Shown: piece after piece, positions 20,229 to 29,345 of the stretch
How the letters are laid out: the number at the start of each line of letters is the position of its first letter
How positions within the stretch are numbered: position 1 is the first letter of the stretch
Assembly (NCBI GenBank): GCA_002494495.1
Contig: DACB01000016.1
Coordinates: 27,794 to 91,793 of the forward strand
Length of the DNA: 64,000 nucleotides
Reading direction: 5' to 3'
Source: Methanobacterium sp. UBA294
Lineage (GTDB): Archaea; Methanobacteriota; Methanobacteria; Methanobacteriales; Methanobacteriaceae
Translations under genes and position numbers: made by a program
The notes under the pieces: model-generated
Seen by the model: the letters and a program-made list of their open reading frames with translations, nothing else
Told to the model about the DNA's origin: nothing
The model's database searches: none

Positions 20229-20800
20229 TTTTAATTATTGACAACTACGATTCATTCACCTATAACCTCTACCAGTTGATAGGGGAAATAGAAAGCAACA
20301 TAACCATCAGAAGAAATGATGAAATAACTATAGAGGAAATCAAGGCTCTTCAACCAGAAACCATTGTAATTTCACCAGGACCCGGAAATCCTACAAGAGA
20401 GAAGGACTTCGGAATCTGCTCCAGGGTAATCACTGAACTCGGCGGGGAAATCCCCATACTGGGTGTGTGCCTGGGGCATCAAGGGATATTCGCCACCTTT
20501 GGTGGTGAGATAATCCGTACAGAGCCAGTACATGGTAAGACCGACCAAATATTCCACAATAATGATGAACTTTTCAGGGGGACCAGTAACCCCCTTGTAG
20601 CTGTAAGGTATCATTCACTCCTTTGTAACAGACAGACAGTCCCGGAATGTATGGATGTTATAGCAGAAACTGATGATGGCCTGATAATGGCCATTAAGCA
20701 TAGGATCAAACCTATTGTTGGTCTTCAATTTCATCCTGAATCTGTAGGTACAGATGAAGGAATAACCATACTTAAAAATTTCATGAAGGTGGGAGTATGA
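20225..20800 (+). CDS. trpG: anthranilate synthase component II (glutamine amidotransferase)
   Basis: A 191-residue class I glutamine amidotransferase that supplies ammonia to TrpE. Seen: IDNYDSFTYNLYQL at the start, ISPGPGNP, nucleophile Cys in GVCLGHQGI, and the His-Glu of QFHPESVGT. The ATG overlaps the trpE stop as ATGA, so translation is likely coupled. Confidence 0.96.
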   Translation: MILIIDNYDSFTYNLYQLIGEIESNITIRRNDEITIEEIKALQPETIVISPGPGNPTREKDFGICSRVITELGGEIPILGVCLGHQGIFATFGGEIIRTEPVHGKTDQIFHNNDELFRGTSNPLVAVRYHSLLCNRQTVPECMDVIAETDDGLIMAIKHRIKPIVGLQFHPESVGTDEGITILKNFMKVGV

Positions 20801-21606
20801 TGGCACATCATGTGAAATTTCAGGACATGATATCCAGGAGAAGTGAAGTCTTAAGGAAAGAGAAATCTTATAGGCCAATAAGCGGCCTGAAAGATAGTAT
20901 TAGAAGGATCAAGTTAAGAAAAAGCTTTAAAAACGCCTTGAATAAGGAGGATGATATTTCTATTATCAGTGAATATAAACCAGCATCACCATCACTGGGC
21001 TTTATCTCGGACATGAAAGTCGAGGATATAATACCTCAGTTTGAAATTGGAGGAGCCAGTGCGGCATCTATACTGACAGAGACCTCCTACTTCAACAGCA
21101 GCCTGGAAAATCTTAAGATCGCTTGTAAAATCAGCAAGTTACCCATGCTCCGTAAGGACTTCATCATGGATGAATACCAGATATACGAGTCCCGGGCAAG
21201 TGGTGCAAGTGCGGTACTGCTCATGGCCAATTTATACCCCAATCTTTCCCAGGGGATCCGGCTCACCAAGTATTTGGGCATGGATGCCCTGGTGGAATGT
21301 AAAAACAGGTATGAAATAGAAAAATCTCTGGATGCTGGGGCAGAGATAATTGGAATCAACAATCGGGATTTTTCTGACTTCACAATCGATATAAACAGAA
21401 CCAGAGATCTGGCCCAATTTATTCCATCAAATGTGACCTTAGTATCAGAAAGCGGGGTTGAAACAGGAAGTGATGTTGAAATGCTTGCAAGCTTTGGTGC
21501 AGACGCCATACTCGTAGGAACCAGTGTGATGAAATCAGATTGTATCAGTCAAAAACTAAATGAACTCATTACATGCGCGAAAAACTCAAGGACCAGGGTA
21601 AGATGA
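20797..21606 (+). CDS. trpC: indole-3-glycerol-phosphate synthase
   Basis: A 269-residue TIM-barrel enzyme closing the indole ring from carboxyphenylamino-deoxyribulose phosphate. Seen: SEYKPASPSLG (catalytic Lys region), MLRKDFIMDEYQIYESR, AGAEIIGINNRD, TLVSESGVETGSD and ILVGTSVMKSD. The first ATG overlaps the trpG stop (ATGA); a second ATG follows immediately. Confidence 0.95.
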   Translation: MMAHHVKFQDMISRRSEVLRKEKSYRPISGLKDSIRRIKLRKSFKNALNKEDDISIISEYKPASPSLGFISDMKVEDIIPQFEIGGASAASILTETSYFNSSLENLKIACKISKLPMLRKDFIMDEYQIYESRASGASAVLLMANLYPNLSQGIRLTKYLGMDALVECKNRYEIEKSLDAGAEIIGINNRDFSDFTIDINRTRDLAQFIPSNVTLVSESGVETGSDVEMLASFGADAILVGTSVMKSDCISQKLNELITCAKNSRTRVR

Positions 21607-22295
21607 AAATAAAAATCTGTGGAATTACCAGGGAGATGGACGTTAAAACTTGTGAAACAAAGGGTGCAGAACTCATTGGTTTTATAAATATCAAAAGATC
21701 CAAGAGATTCGTAGATGCTCATGAAATCCAGAAATTAAGTTCCATAATGGAGGATAAAAGTAAAGCCGTACTGGTAACTGAAACAGAAGATTTATTTGAA
21801 GTTGAAAGTTTGATTGAATCCACGGGTATAAAGTATGTACAGTTTCATTCCCAGTCTGCACCTCGGCTCAGAAGGTTTAAGGAAAATAACCCAGATGTGA
21901 AGGTTATAAGAGCAGTTGGCATACCTGAAAGTTTAGGGGAAGAAAAAATTAAGGAGATAGAAGTTTATGCTGATGTCTGTGATTATCTGCTTTTTGACTA
22001 CGAAGTATCATGTAAAACTGGTGGAACAGGGAAACAGATCCCCCTGGAATTGGCAGTGAAAGCTGTAGATGCTGCCCGAAAAAATTCACAAATTAGTTTA
22101 TTATTAGCTGGTGGTATGGACAGTAATAGGATGAAGAGTGAAGGAAAAATCCTGAAGGACTATTTTGAATATGTTGATGTGAACTCCGGGGTAGAAGACC
22201 AGCCTGGAGTAAAAGATGAGAATAAAATTATGGAATTTATGGATGTAATGAACAGAGAGGTTGTAAATTATGATTTCCAAGGGGAAATTCGGTAA
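21603..22295 (+). CDS. trpF: phosphoribosylanthranilate isomerase
   Basis: A 230-residue TIM-barrel isomerase for the Amadori rearrangement between TrpD and TrpC. Seen: MKIKICGITREMDV (catalytic Cys in KICG), VQFHSQ, LLFDYE with a diverged catalytic Asp region, TGGTGKQ, LLAGGMD and VDVNSGVED. The ORF extends 10 codons upstream inside trpC, but ATG 21603 overlaps the trpC stop as ATGA and matches the family start. Its end overlaps trpB by 26 nt. Confidence 0.93.
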   Translation: MKIKICGITREMDVKTCETKGAELIGFINIKRSKRFVDAHEIQKLSSIMEDKSKAVLVTETEDLFEVESLIESTGIKYVQFHSQSAPRLRRFKENNPDVKVIRAVGIPESLGEEKIKEIEVYADVCDYLLFDYEVSCKTGGTGKQIPLELAVKAVDAARKNSQISLLLAGGMDSNRMKSEGKILKDYFEYVDVNSGVEDQPGVKDENKIMEFMDVMNREVVNYDFQGEIR

Positions 22296-23445
22296 GTTTG
22301 GAGGGGTATTCGTACCCGAACTTTTAATCCCTGCCTTAGAGGAATTAGAAGCCGCATATCTGAAATATAAAGATGATGATGAATTCAACAACGAATTAAA
22401 TTACTACTTGAAGGAGTTTGCAGGTCGCCCAACTGCCTTGTACCATGCAGAGAACTTATCCAAGAAATTAGGGTGTAAAATATACCTTAAAAGGGAGGAT
22501 ATGCTTCACACTGGAGCTCATAAAATAAACAACACACTGGCCCAGGGACTCCTGGCTAAATATATGGGTAAAACTAGATTAATAGCCGAAACAGGTGCAG
22601 GTCAACATGGTATAGCCACAGCTGTAGTTGGAGCTTTATTGGGAATACCTACTGAGGTTTACATGGGTAGCGAAGATGTGGAAAGACAGAAATTGAATGT
22701 TTTCCGTATGGAACTTTCTAACGCGGCTGTATTGCCTGTGGAAAGTGGTAGCCGTACCCTTAAAGATGCTATCAATGAGGCTATGCGGGATTGGATAACC
22801 AATCTAAAAACAACCCATTACCTTATCGGTTCTACCATGGGGCCCCACCCATACCCTACCATGGTAAAATATTTCCAGAGCATCATAGGCCAGGAAACAA
22901 AGAGACAGATCATGGAAAAAGAGGGTAGGTTACCTGATACCATCATGGCCTGTGTGGGTGGTGGTAGTAATGCACTGGGCATCTTTTCCGAATTTATAGG
23001 TGATGATGAAGTGGAACTAGTGGGTGTTGAAGGTGGAGGGCATGATATCAAATCTCATCGAACAGGAGCCACATTGACCATGGGTACAGAGGGAGTGCTG
23101 CATGGTAGTCTCTCCTACGTACTTCAAAATAATGATGGTCAGATAAATGAAGCCCATTCCGTGAGTGCTGGCCTGGATTATCCTGGTGTTGGACCAGAAC
23201 ATGCCTACCTTAAGGATACAAGCCGTGCATGCTACGATGCAGTGACAGACCAGGAGGCGCTTGAAGGATTCAGGCTACTTAGTAAAACTGAGGGCATCAT
23301 ACCTGCTTTAGAAAGTGCGCATGCCATTGCATACGCCAAGAAGTACGCGGAAAAAAAGGAAAACAAGGGTAAAATAATCATAATAAATCTTTCTGGACGG
23401 GGAGATAAAGACATGGACCTGGTTTCCAGGCAGATAGGAGGATAA
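22270..23445 (+). CDS. trpB: tryptophan synthase beta chain
   Basis: A 391-residue PLP enzyme joining indole and serine. Seen: KFGGVFVPELLIPALEELE, the PLP lysine in REDMLHTGAHKINNTLAQ, ETGAGQHGIATA, the phosphate loop CVGGGSNALGIF, and SAGLDYPGVGPEHAYL. Features are those of classical TrpB1, consistent with the trpA neighbour. GAGAGG about 10 nt upstream of the ATG is the likely SD, lying inside trpF. Confidence 0.97.
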   Translation: MISKGKFGKFGGVFVPELLIPALEELEAAYLKYKDDDEFNNELNYYLKEFAGRPTALYHAENLSKKLGCKIYLKREDMLHTGAHKINNTLAQGLLAKYMGKTRLIAETGAGQHGIATAVVGALLGIPTEVYMGSEDVERQKLNVFRMELSNAAVLPVESGSRTLKDAINEAMRDWITNLKTTHYLIGSTMGPHPYPTMVKYFQSIIGQETKRQIMEKEGRLPDTIMACVGGGSNALGIFSEFIGDDEVELVGVEGGGHDIKSHRTGATLTMGTEGVLHGSLSYVLQNNDGQINEAHSVSAGLDYPGVGPEHAYLKDTSRACYDAVTDQEALEGFRLLSKTEGIIPALESAHAIAYAKKYAEKKENKGKIIIINLSGRGDKDMDLVSRQIGG

Positions 23446-23446
23446 T

Positions 23447-24280
23447 ATGTGCCAGATTGAAAGTTACCAGGAAATGTTTGAGAGGGTTAAAGAAAAGGGC
23501 GAAGGTGCCTTCATCCCATTTATAGTTGTTGGAGACCCTGATTTTGAAACCAGTCTGGAGATTGTTAAGACCTATGCAGATAGCGGGGCCGATGCATTGG
23601 AATTAGGATTCCCATTCAGTGACCCATTAGCTGACGGGCCCACAGTACAGGCTGCAGATAAAAGATCTCTTAGTTCAGGGATGACCACCAAGCGTGGATT
23701 TGAATTTATAAAATGTATACGAGAGTATACCAACATTCCCCTGGGACTTCTAGTTTATTATAACCTGATTTATAAGATGGGCGAAGACGAATTTTACAAA
23801 GCGGCCATGGAATGTGGATTAAATGGTATTCTGGTTGCTGATCTACCCCCTGAAGAAGTTGGAATTTTACTGGACACTGCAGACAAGTATGGTTTGGACC
23901 AGATATTCATGGCTGCCCAAACCACCACCAATGAGAGGCTGGAGAAGATTGCTGAGATGTGTACTGGATTCCTCTACGTGGTTGCGGTTATGGGTGTTAC
24001 AGGTGCTCGATCTGAGCTTGCTGACGCCACAGTTGAACTGGTGAGCCGGGTGAGGTGTCACAGTGACCTGCCCCTTGCAGTTGGTTTTGGTATCTCCCAT
24101 CCAGAACATATACAGAATGTTCTTAGTGCTGGTTCAGATGGTGCAATTGTGGCCAGTGCATTGCTAAACATCATCGAAGAAAACCTCGAAAACAAAGAGG
24201 TCATGTTACAAAAAGTGGGGAGTTTCTGCAGACAACTCAAGGAAGCCACTAGGCATAAAAAAATTGAGGAATTAGTATGA
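23447..24280 (+). CDS. trpA: tryptophan synthase alpha chain
   Basis: A 277-residue TIM-barrel subunit that releases indole from indole-3-glycerol phosphate. Seen: FIPFIVVGDPDFETS, the catalytic Glu in ALELGFPFSDPLADGPTVQ, the catalytic Asp in LVADLPPEE, VAVMGVTGAR and VGFGISHPEHI. It starts one base after the trpB stop, with a GGAGG SD inside the end of trpB. Confidence 0.96.
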   Translation: MCQIESYQEMFERVKEKGEGAFIPFIVVGDPDFETSLEIVKTYADSGADALELGFPFSDPLADGPTVQAADKRSLSSGMTTKRGFEFIKCIREYTNIPLGLLVYYNLIYKMGEDEFYKAAMECGLNGILVADLPPEEVGILLDTADKYGLDQIFMAAQTTTNERLEKIAEMCTGFLYVVAVMGVTGARSELADATVELVSRVRCHSDLPLAVGFGISHPEHIQNVLSAGSDGAIVASALLNIIEENLENKEVMLQKVGSFCRQLKEATRHKKIEELV

Positions 24281-25332
24281 CCATATCCAAATGTCTGGTG
24301 AAGATCGTTAATGGAGGAGACCTTACAGAGGAAGAATCATACCAGTCCATGATGGACATAATGAAGGGCTGGTCCACCCATGCACAGTCTGCTTCATTCC
24401 TAACTGCATTATCCATAAAGGGCGAAACAATAACTGAGATAACTGGATTTGTCAAGGCCATGCGGGAATCAAGCCTGAAAGTCCGCTCCAAAAAGAAGCC
24501 CTTGGTTGATACTTGCGGAACTGGTGGGGACACCCTAAAAACATTCAATGTCAGCACTGCTGCGGCCATTATTGCAGCTAGCTGCGGAGTTACCATAGCT
24601 AAACACGGTAACCGTAGCATAACCAGTAATTGTGGAGGAGCAGATATATTGGAAGCCGTAGGTGTTAACATAAACTGCAACCACCTAAAAGTTGAATATT
24701 GCCTGGAAAATGCGGGTATTGGATTCATGTTTTCCCCAGTGTTCCACCCTGCAATGAAAAACGTAGCCCGGGTAAGGAATCAACTGGGTATTAAAACAGT
24801 ATTCAACATACTCGGACCACTTACCTCACCTGCAAATGCAAACATACAACTTTTAGGTGTCTTTGATCCTGATTTGGTGGAACCATTGGCCCAGGTACTT
24901 AATAATTTGGATGTGGAAAGGGCTATGGTAGTGCATGGATACGATTCAAATGGCAACCCAGCCATGGATGAAATATCAACCATAGGTAAAACCAAAGTGG
25001 CACTGCTTCATGAAGGGATTGTGGATATATTGGAATTACATCCTGAAGATTTTGGTATTGAAAAGACAGAGGAAAAGTACATACTGGCCCCGGAAACACT
25101 GGAAGAAAACATGGAAATATTTCGCCGAGTTCTACAGGGCAAAATAGATAAACCGGCTGATAAGGCTCGGCTTAATCTCTGCCTGGTTAATGCTGCCGCT
25201 ATTTTATATATGGCCAATAAATCAAGCGGATTTGAAGAAGGTATGGAAATTGCCCGGAAATCTGTAGAGAATGGTTCTGCACTTCATAAGCTTGAAAAAT
25301 TCATTAAGATAAGTACAGAAAGCAATAGTTAA
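24277..25332 (+). CDS. trpD: anthranilate phosphoribosyltransferase
   Basis: A 351-residue enzyme transferring the phosphoribosyl group of PRPP to anthranilate. Seen: the PRPP/glycine loop DTCGTGGDTLKTFNVSTA, KHGNRSITSNCGGADILEA, FMFSPVFHPAMKNVA, FNILGPLTSPANA and the acidic metal site MDEIST. Last gene of trpEGCFBAD; overlaps the trpA stop as ATGA. No strong T-run follows directly. Confidence 0.96.
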   Translation: MTISKCLVKIVNGGDLTEEESYQSMMDIMKGWSTHAQSASFLTALSIKGETITEITGFVKAMRESSLKVRSKKKPLVDTCGTGGDTLKTFNVSTAAAIIAASCGVTIAKHGNRSITSNCGGADILEAVGVNINCNHLKVEYCLENAGIGFMFSPVFHPAMKNVARVRNQLGIKTVFNILGPLTSPANANIQLLGVFDPDLVEPLAQVLNNLDVERAMVVHGYDSNGNPAMDEISTIGKTKVALLHEGIVDILELHPEDFGIEKTEEKYILAPETLEENMEIFRRVLQGKIDKPADKARLNLCLVNAAAILYMANKSSGFEEGMEIARKSVENGSALHKLEKFIKISTESNS

Positions 25333-25605
25333 CTAAACAATTTAACTTAAATTACATAGAAACCGGAAAAAAATTATATCATAAATAATCCAAAAATAAG
25401 AGAGTATAATTAGAATTATGAAATATTTAATGAATTATAATAAAAAAGAAAGTAAAAAAGAGGTAATTATATGAGATAAATTACCCATTGCTCCAATTAA
25501 TTAGTTGGATAATCTTCAATATAAACCTTTTGTAACCCTGGATCTAATACAATGGAAATTAAGCTATATTAAAAATCGAGAACTATCTAAATGCAAAAAT
25601 AATAA

Positions 25606-25685
<80 letters not shown>

Positions 25686-25811
25686 CCTACCTAATTCATG
25701 AATATTTAATTAACAAAATAGCATTTATTGTAGTGTAGATGCTAGATTTGTTTTCATCATATTTATATCTTTATTTTTGAAGATAATCCTTTAATACAGA
25801 TAAATTTATCT

Positions 25812-26351
25812 TTATAGATAAATTTTCAGGGCACTTAATGATTCATCAAACACATCGTTTTCTAAAATTACAAAACAGGAATTTAACAGTACGGAACATA
25901 CTGCCATTGATATTTTAAGTAGTTCCATCTCCTCTTTTAAAGATTTCCAGTCCTGAACAGGCCTCGTTCTTTCCGGGTCATTTATCCTGCGGCTTATAAT
26001 CTGTTCATAGCTAGATTCAATCAGGATGATGATGTCTGGTTTAAGTATCTCCACCGGCAGGGAGATGAGATATCCTTCCCCGGACTTATCTAAACCATGC
26101 AGATCTACAAGTACATCCTTAAAACCGGCAATATTAACAGCAGTTTCCCTCCAGATGTTATACTGTAAATCAAGAGGGAGTTTGAATATTCCCCCCAGGT
26201 TGGATGCTGTTTCCTGTTGCTTTGCAATTTCAAGCATCATTTCCCCGTAATTTATGTAATGATATCCCAGGGAGGTTGATGCTGCTTTACAGAGGGATGT
26301 TTTACCTACACCTGGAACACCCACCACTATGGCAAGGTTCCAGCGTCCCAT
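25812..26351 (-). CDS. adkA: archaeal adenylate kinase-like protein
   Basis: A 179-residue P-loop kinase resembling archaeal-type adenylate kinase (AdkA), which equilibrates AMP, ADP and ATP. Seen: Walker A GVPGVGKTS (residues 11-19), YHYINYGEMMLEIAKQ, LVDLHGLDKSGEGYLISLP in place of the usual DTH..GYLAGLP, PDIIILIESS, and RRINDPERTRP as lid-like arginines. The usual archaeal P-loop is GVPGVGxT, so it fits. It starts 1 bp after the DUF59 gene, in the same operon. Confidence 0.75.
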   Translation of the reverse strand: MGRWNLAIVVGVPGVGKTSLCKAASTSLGYHYINYGEMMLEIAKQQETASNLGGIFKLPLDLQYNIWRETAVNIAGFKDVLVDLHGLDKSGEGYLISLPVEILKPDIIILIESSYEQIISRRINDPERTRPVQDWKSLKEEMELLKISMAVCSVLLNSCFVILENDVFDESLSALKIYL

Positions 26352-26352
26352 T

Positions 26353-26646
26353 TTATTTGTTCACCATTTCACAGATGGCGTCGGCCATCATGTGTCCTTT
26401 CACTATGACCTCTGCTTTGTCAATTTCTTCCAGGCTTTCTGCTGCTAATTTAGCTTGCATTGCTATGTTAGCTGCACTCATACATCCCGGGTTGGTGGGT
26501 ATGATGGTTATTTTAGCTGTTTTTTCGGCTTCGTTGACTTCTATATCTCCTAAAATACCCATCTCCACTATACTGACTCCCATATGTGGATCTGGGACTT
26601 TTGCTACTTCATCTCTTATTTTGTTGATTAGTTCTTCTTCTGACAT
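26353..26646 (-). CDS. DUF59/MIP18-family protein (iron-sulfur assembly type)
   Basis: A 97-residue member of the DUF59 (PaaD/SufT/MIP18) family, whose members act in iron-sulfur cluster assembly or transfer. Seen: VPDPHMGVSIVEMGILGDIE, then ITIIPTNPGCMSAANIA with the family's conserved Cys. Partner genes of the Suf type are not adjacent. GAGGT lies 8 nt before the ATG. Confidence 0.88.
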   Translation of the reverse strand: MSEEELINKIRDEVAKVPDPHMGVSIVEMGILGDIEVNEAEKTAKITIIPTNPGCMSAANIAMQAKLAAESLEEIDKAEVIVKGHMMADAICEMVNK

Positions 26647-26856
26647 AATTATTACCTCAAAAGTAAAGTTGATTAATCTTTTATTGATTTAATATTTACA
26701 TTGGAATTGAATTAATGTTATTCAATCCCTTAGAACAGTCTATTCCTTTTGAATAAATTATATTAATTTTATTTTGTAATTATATATTTAAACTTATGTT
26801 ATTTTTATAGTTATGTTTACTATAATTTTTATTAATAATAAAGTTGAAATCTTAAT

Positions 26857-27771
26857 CTAGTTCTTTACCCTGTGCCTAATCCTGACTGCCACTCCTTTAA
26901 CTGCTTTCTTCATTTCCTCACTAGAGAGAACAGTCTTTCCTACCCCTACAACATTTCCCTGTTTCAAAATAACCACCTCATCTCCAGGGATGATATCCGG
27001 GTGTGCATCCATCACTCCTGGTGCAAACAGGGTGTTGGTCTTAAGGTCAAAATCAATTTCCACCCAGGATCTTTCAAGATCCTTTAAAATCCGGCCACCT
27101 TCCAGGTTAAGTGAGAATAGTCCTGTGTCATATAAAAGCGTTCCTATCTGTTTACCTTCATGAATTATTCGCCTATTAAACCTGCCTGTTATTCTGGACC
27201 CGTCGGGTATCAACAGATCAGCATCCCTACCATCGAACTGATAACGAGCAATAGATCTCAATTTTTTCAGGCTCTTATCCTTATCCCTGATTTTAGAATA
27301 GTTTTTCAAGGTTTTCCTGAGGTTATGCATGGATTCTTGTGAGGTTGTTTTACCATCACTGCAGGTGTAAACTGCACCATCTAAATATTGTTCACAGGCC
27401 TCTTTGTATCCTCCGGATACATGGGCTACAACAGGAAGATCCTTTACATATTCCTTTAGACATTCACCAGTAACATCTATTTCTTCCTTCGACCAATCTC
27501 CTGTGGTCGAAACATCATATGATTGTATGGGATATGTTCTTTCCATTTCACGTGGACAAACACCAAATGGAGAAGTTAGAATGGCCTCTTGGTAACCTTT
27601 GGTGGCTCTCATGAAGATTGTGTGAGACTTGGACTGAGAATATGGTTTCCTCATACTGCAGGGCAGTACAACCACCACTTCGCCCAGTGGTTCAAGGTGC
27701 CTCATTCTCTCCCTCCACCTGCAGACTTCTGGCCTGTGGATGGATTGTTCAGTAACGCATAAAACTTTCAA
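26857..27771 (-). CDS. archaeosine-synthase-like protein (DUF5591 core plus PUA)
   Basis: A 304-residue protein. VVVLPCSMRKPYSQSKSH (about 34-51) is the hallmark PC-KPY-SxSH region of archaeosine synthase ArcS, which converts preQ0 at tRNA position 15 to archaeosine; the C-terminal 80 residues (about 222-302, with FAPGVMDAHPDIIPGDEVVI and GNVVGVGKTVLSS) are a PUA RNA-binding domain. Full ArcS proteins carry an extra N-terminal TGT-like part, missing here, so this may be a short form or a paralogue. TTG start with GGAG 13 nt upstream, a weak placement. Confidence 0.65.
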   Translation of the reverse strand: MKVLCVTEQSIHRPEVCRWRERMRHLEPLGEVVVVLPCSMRKPYSQSKSHTIFMRATKGYQEAILTSPFGVCPREMERTYPIQSYDVSTTGDWSKEEIDVTGECLKEYVKDLPVVAHVSGGYKEACEQYLDGAVYTCSDGKTTSQESMHNLRKTLKNYSKIRDKDKSLKKLRSIARYQFDGRDADLLIPDGSRITGRFNRRIIHEGKQIGTLLYDTGLFSLNLEGGRILKDLERSWVEIDFDLKTNTLFAPGVMDAHPDIIPGDEVVILKQGNVVGVGKTVLSSEEMKKAVKGVAVRIRHRVKN

Positions 27772-27823
27772 ATATCATAGACTCCAGTTGTTTTTTTTGT
27801 ATAAGTTGTTAGGTCTAAATAAA

Positions 27824-29314
27824 CTATTTCCCACCCAACCATTCAACTCCACAAATCTCTGATAAATCCCTGTTAACCGACATTATATCAGTTCTATTTA
27901 GCTGGTTAACATCATCCTTTCCTACTATACGAGTTAGATTCTCAACTTCCCTGGTGGATAGTTTAATGAATCTGGTTAGCCTTTTAACACTCTCCCCTAT
28001 ATCAATCTGTTTAACCAACTGCGGGTTTTGGGTGGTAACACCTGTTGGACAGAGTCCTGTGTAACAAATCCTATACTGTTGACAGTTAATGGCAATAAGT
28101 GCTGCCGTTCCAATATATACTGCATCAGCACCTAATGCCAATGTTTTGGCGATGCCAGCAGATGTGCGCAGTCCGCCTGACCCGATTAGTGTGACTTTAT
28201 CCAGGAGATCCAGTTTTTTAAGTATGTTATGTGCCTGGGGAATAGCAGCTATGAGGGGAATACCCACATTTTCTCTTACATATAAATCTGTGGCACCAGT
28301 ACCTCCACCAAATCCATCTAGAGTAATGAAATCTACACCTGACTTTGCCAGTATTTCCACATCCTTTTTAACATCACCACAGCCTATCTTAGCACCGATG
28401 GGTGCTCCTCCAGTTAAAAACCTTAACCAGGATATCTTGTCCGCTAAATCCTGTGGTGTGTTGATATCCTCATGATGAGCTGGAGAATATGCACCTTCTC
28501 TAGGTTCCAATCCCCTTATTCGGGCGATTTCCCTGGTCATCTTCTCTGCGGGGAGGTAGCTCCCTTTTCCAGGGTATGCTCCTTGACCGAACCTAATCTC
28601 CACTGCAGATGACTGTTTAATCAATTCTTCATCTATACCGAATCTTCCTGTTGAATATTGTAATATCCTATTATCCCATCCGCGTGATTTTTCTTCATCA
28701 ATCAACCCCCCTTCGCCTGAGTTATATCCAACACCAAGTTCCTGAGAAGTTTCTAATATAACCAGCTTCACGTTCACAGAAACAGCCCCAAAACTAAGCC
28801 CAGAAATCATGATGGGTGATGATACTGTGAATGGCTTATCTGCCTGCTTACCCAGGGTCACTGTGGAATTTACAGGGTCTTCTTCATTTAAAGGGATCTT
28901 ATTTATTTGTGCCGGAATGAAGTAGAGGTCATCCAGGGACAGGGGCAGTTTCTTCTGGGATCCCATGGATACTGTTTGGCTTTTCTCTTCCAGACTCCCC
29001 TCCCGGATTTCCACCACGCCCTGGTAGAAATTCATATCCTCATCAGATCTTTTCTTACGCATCAAAGTGTTGCTTTCCCCTAATTCTACCAGGTTGCAGT
29101 AATATAAACCCTTTAAATCATATTCATGGTAAATCTCGCAGGTTTCGCACAGGCAGGCCTGGGGGTTGATATCACATTTACTAGCTTGGGTTCCGCAGTA
29201 GAGAATTTCTCCACATCCATGGGGATAGCTGGGACATAACTTGCAGTGGCATTTATCCCGGTTTTCCTGGTTATCCTCGATTTTAGACCTGATATCACCA
29301 TACTCTAGAACCAT
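27824..29314 (-). CDS. glutamate synthase-like FMN/Fe-S protein with Cys-rich N-terminus
   Basis: A 496-residue protein. Residues 22-75 hold about a dozen Cys (CHCKLCPSYPHGCGEI, then ACLCETCEIYH), like the archaeal DUF2769 cluster-binding type. Residues 130-480 are the FMN-binding TIM barrel of the glutamate synthase large subunit: SPIMISGLSFGAVS, GVGYNSGEGGL, EIRFGQGAYPGKGSYLP, LTGGAPIGAKIGCG, TLDGFGGGTGATD, GSGGLRTSAGIAKTLALGADAVYIGTA and CPTGVTTQNP. The glutaminase domain is absent, so the donor is unclear. The ORF opens further upstream, but ATG 29314 has GGTGGG 6 nt before it. Probably cotranscribed with the ThDP enzyme. Confidence 0.8.
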   Translation of the reverse strand: MVLEYGDIRSKIEDNQENRDKCHCKLCPSYPHGCGEILYCGTQASKCDINPQACLCETCEIYHEYDLKGLYYCNLVELGESNTLMRKKRSDEDMNFYQGVVEIREGSLEEKSQTVSMGSQKKLPLSLDDLYFIPAQINKIPLNEEDPVNSTVTLGKQADKPFTVSSPIMISGLSFGAVSVNVKLVILETSQELGVGYNSGEGGLIDEEKSRGWDNRILQYSTGRFGIDEELIKQSSAVEIRFGQGAYPGKGSYLPAEKMTREIARIRGLEPREGAYSPAHHEDINTPQDLADKISWLRFLTGGAPIGAKIGCGDVKKDVEILAKSGVDFITLDGFGGGTGATDLYVRENVGIPLIAAIPQAHNILKKLDLLDKVTLIGSGGLRTSAGIAKTLALGADAVYIGTAALIAINCQQYRICYTGLCPTGVTTQNPQLVKQIDIGESVKRLTRFIKLSTREVENLTRIVGKDDVNQLNRTDIMSVNRDLSEICGVEWLGGK

Positions 29315-29345
29315 AACTATCCCACCAAATTCATGTTTAAAAAAT

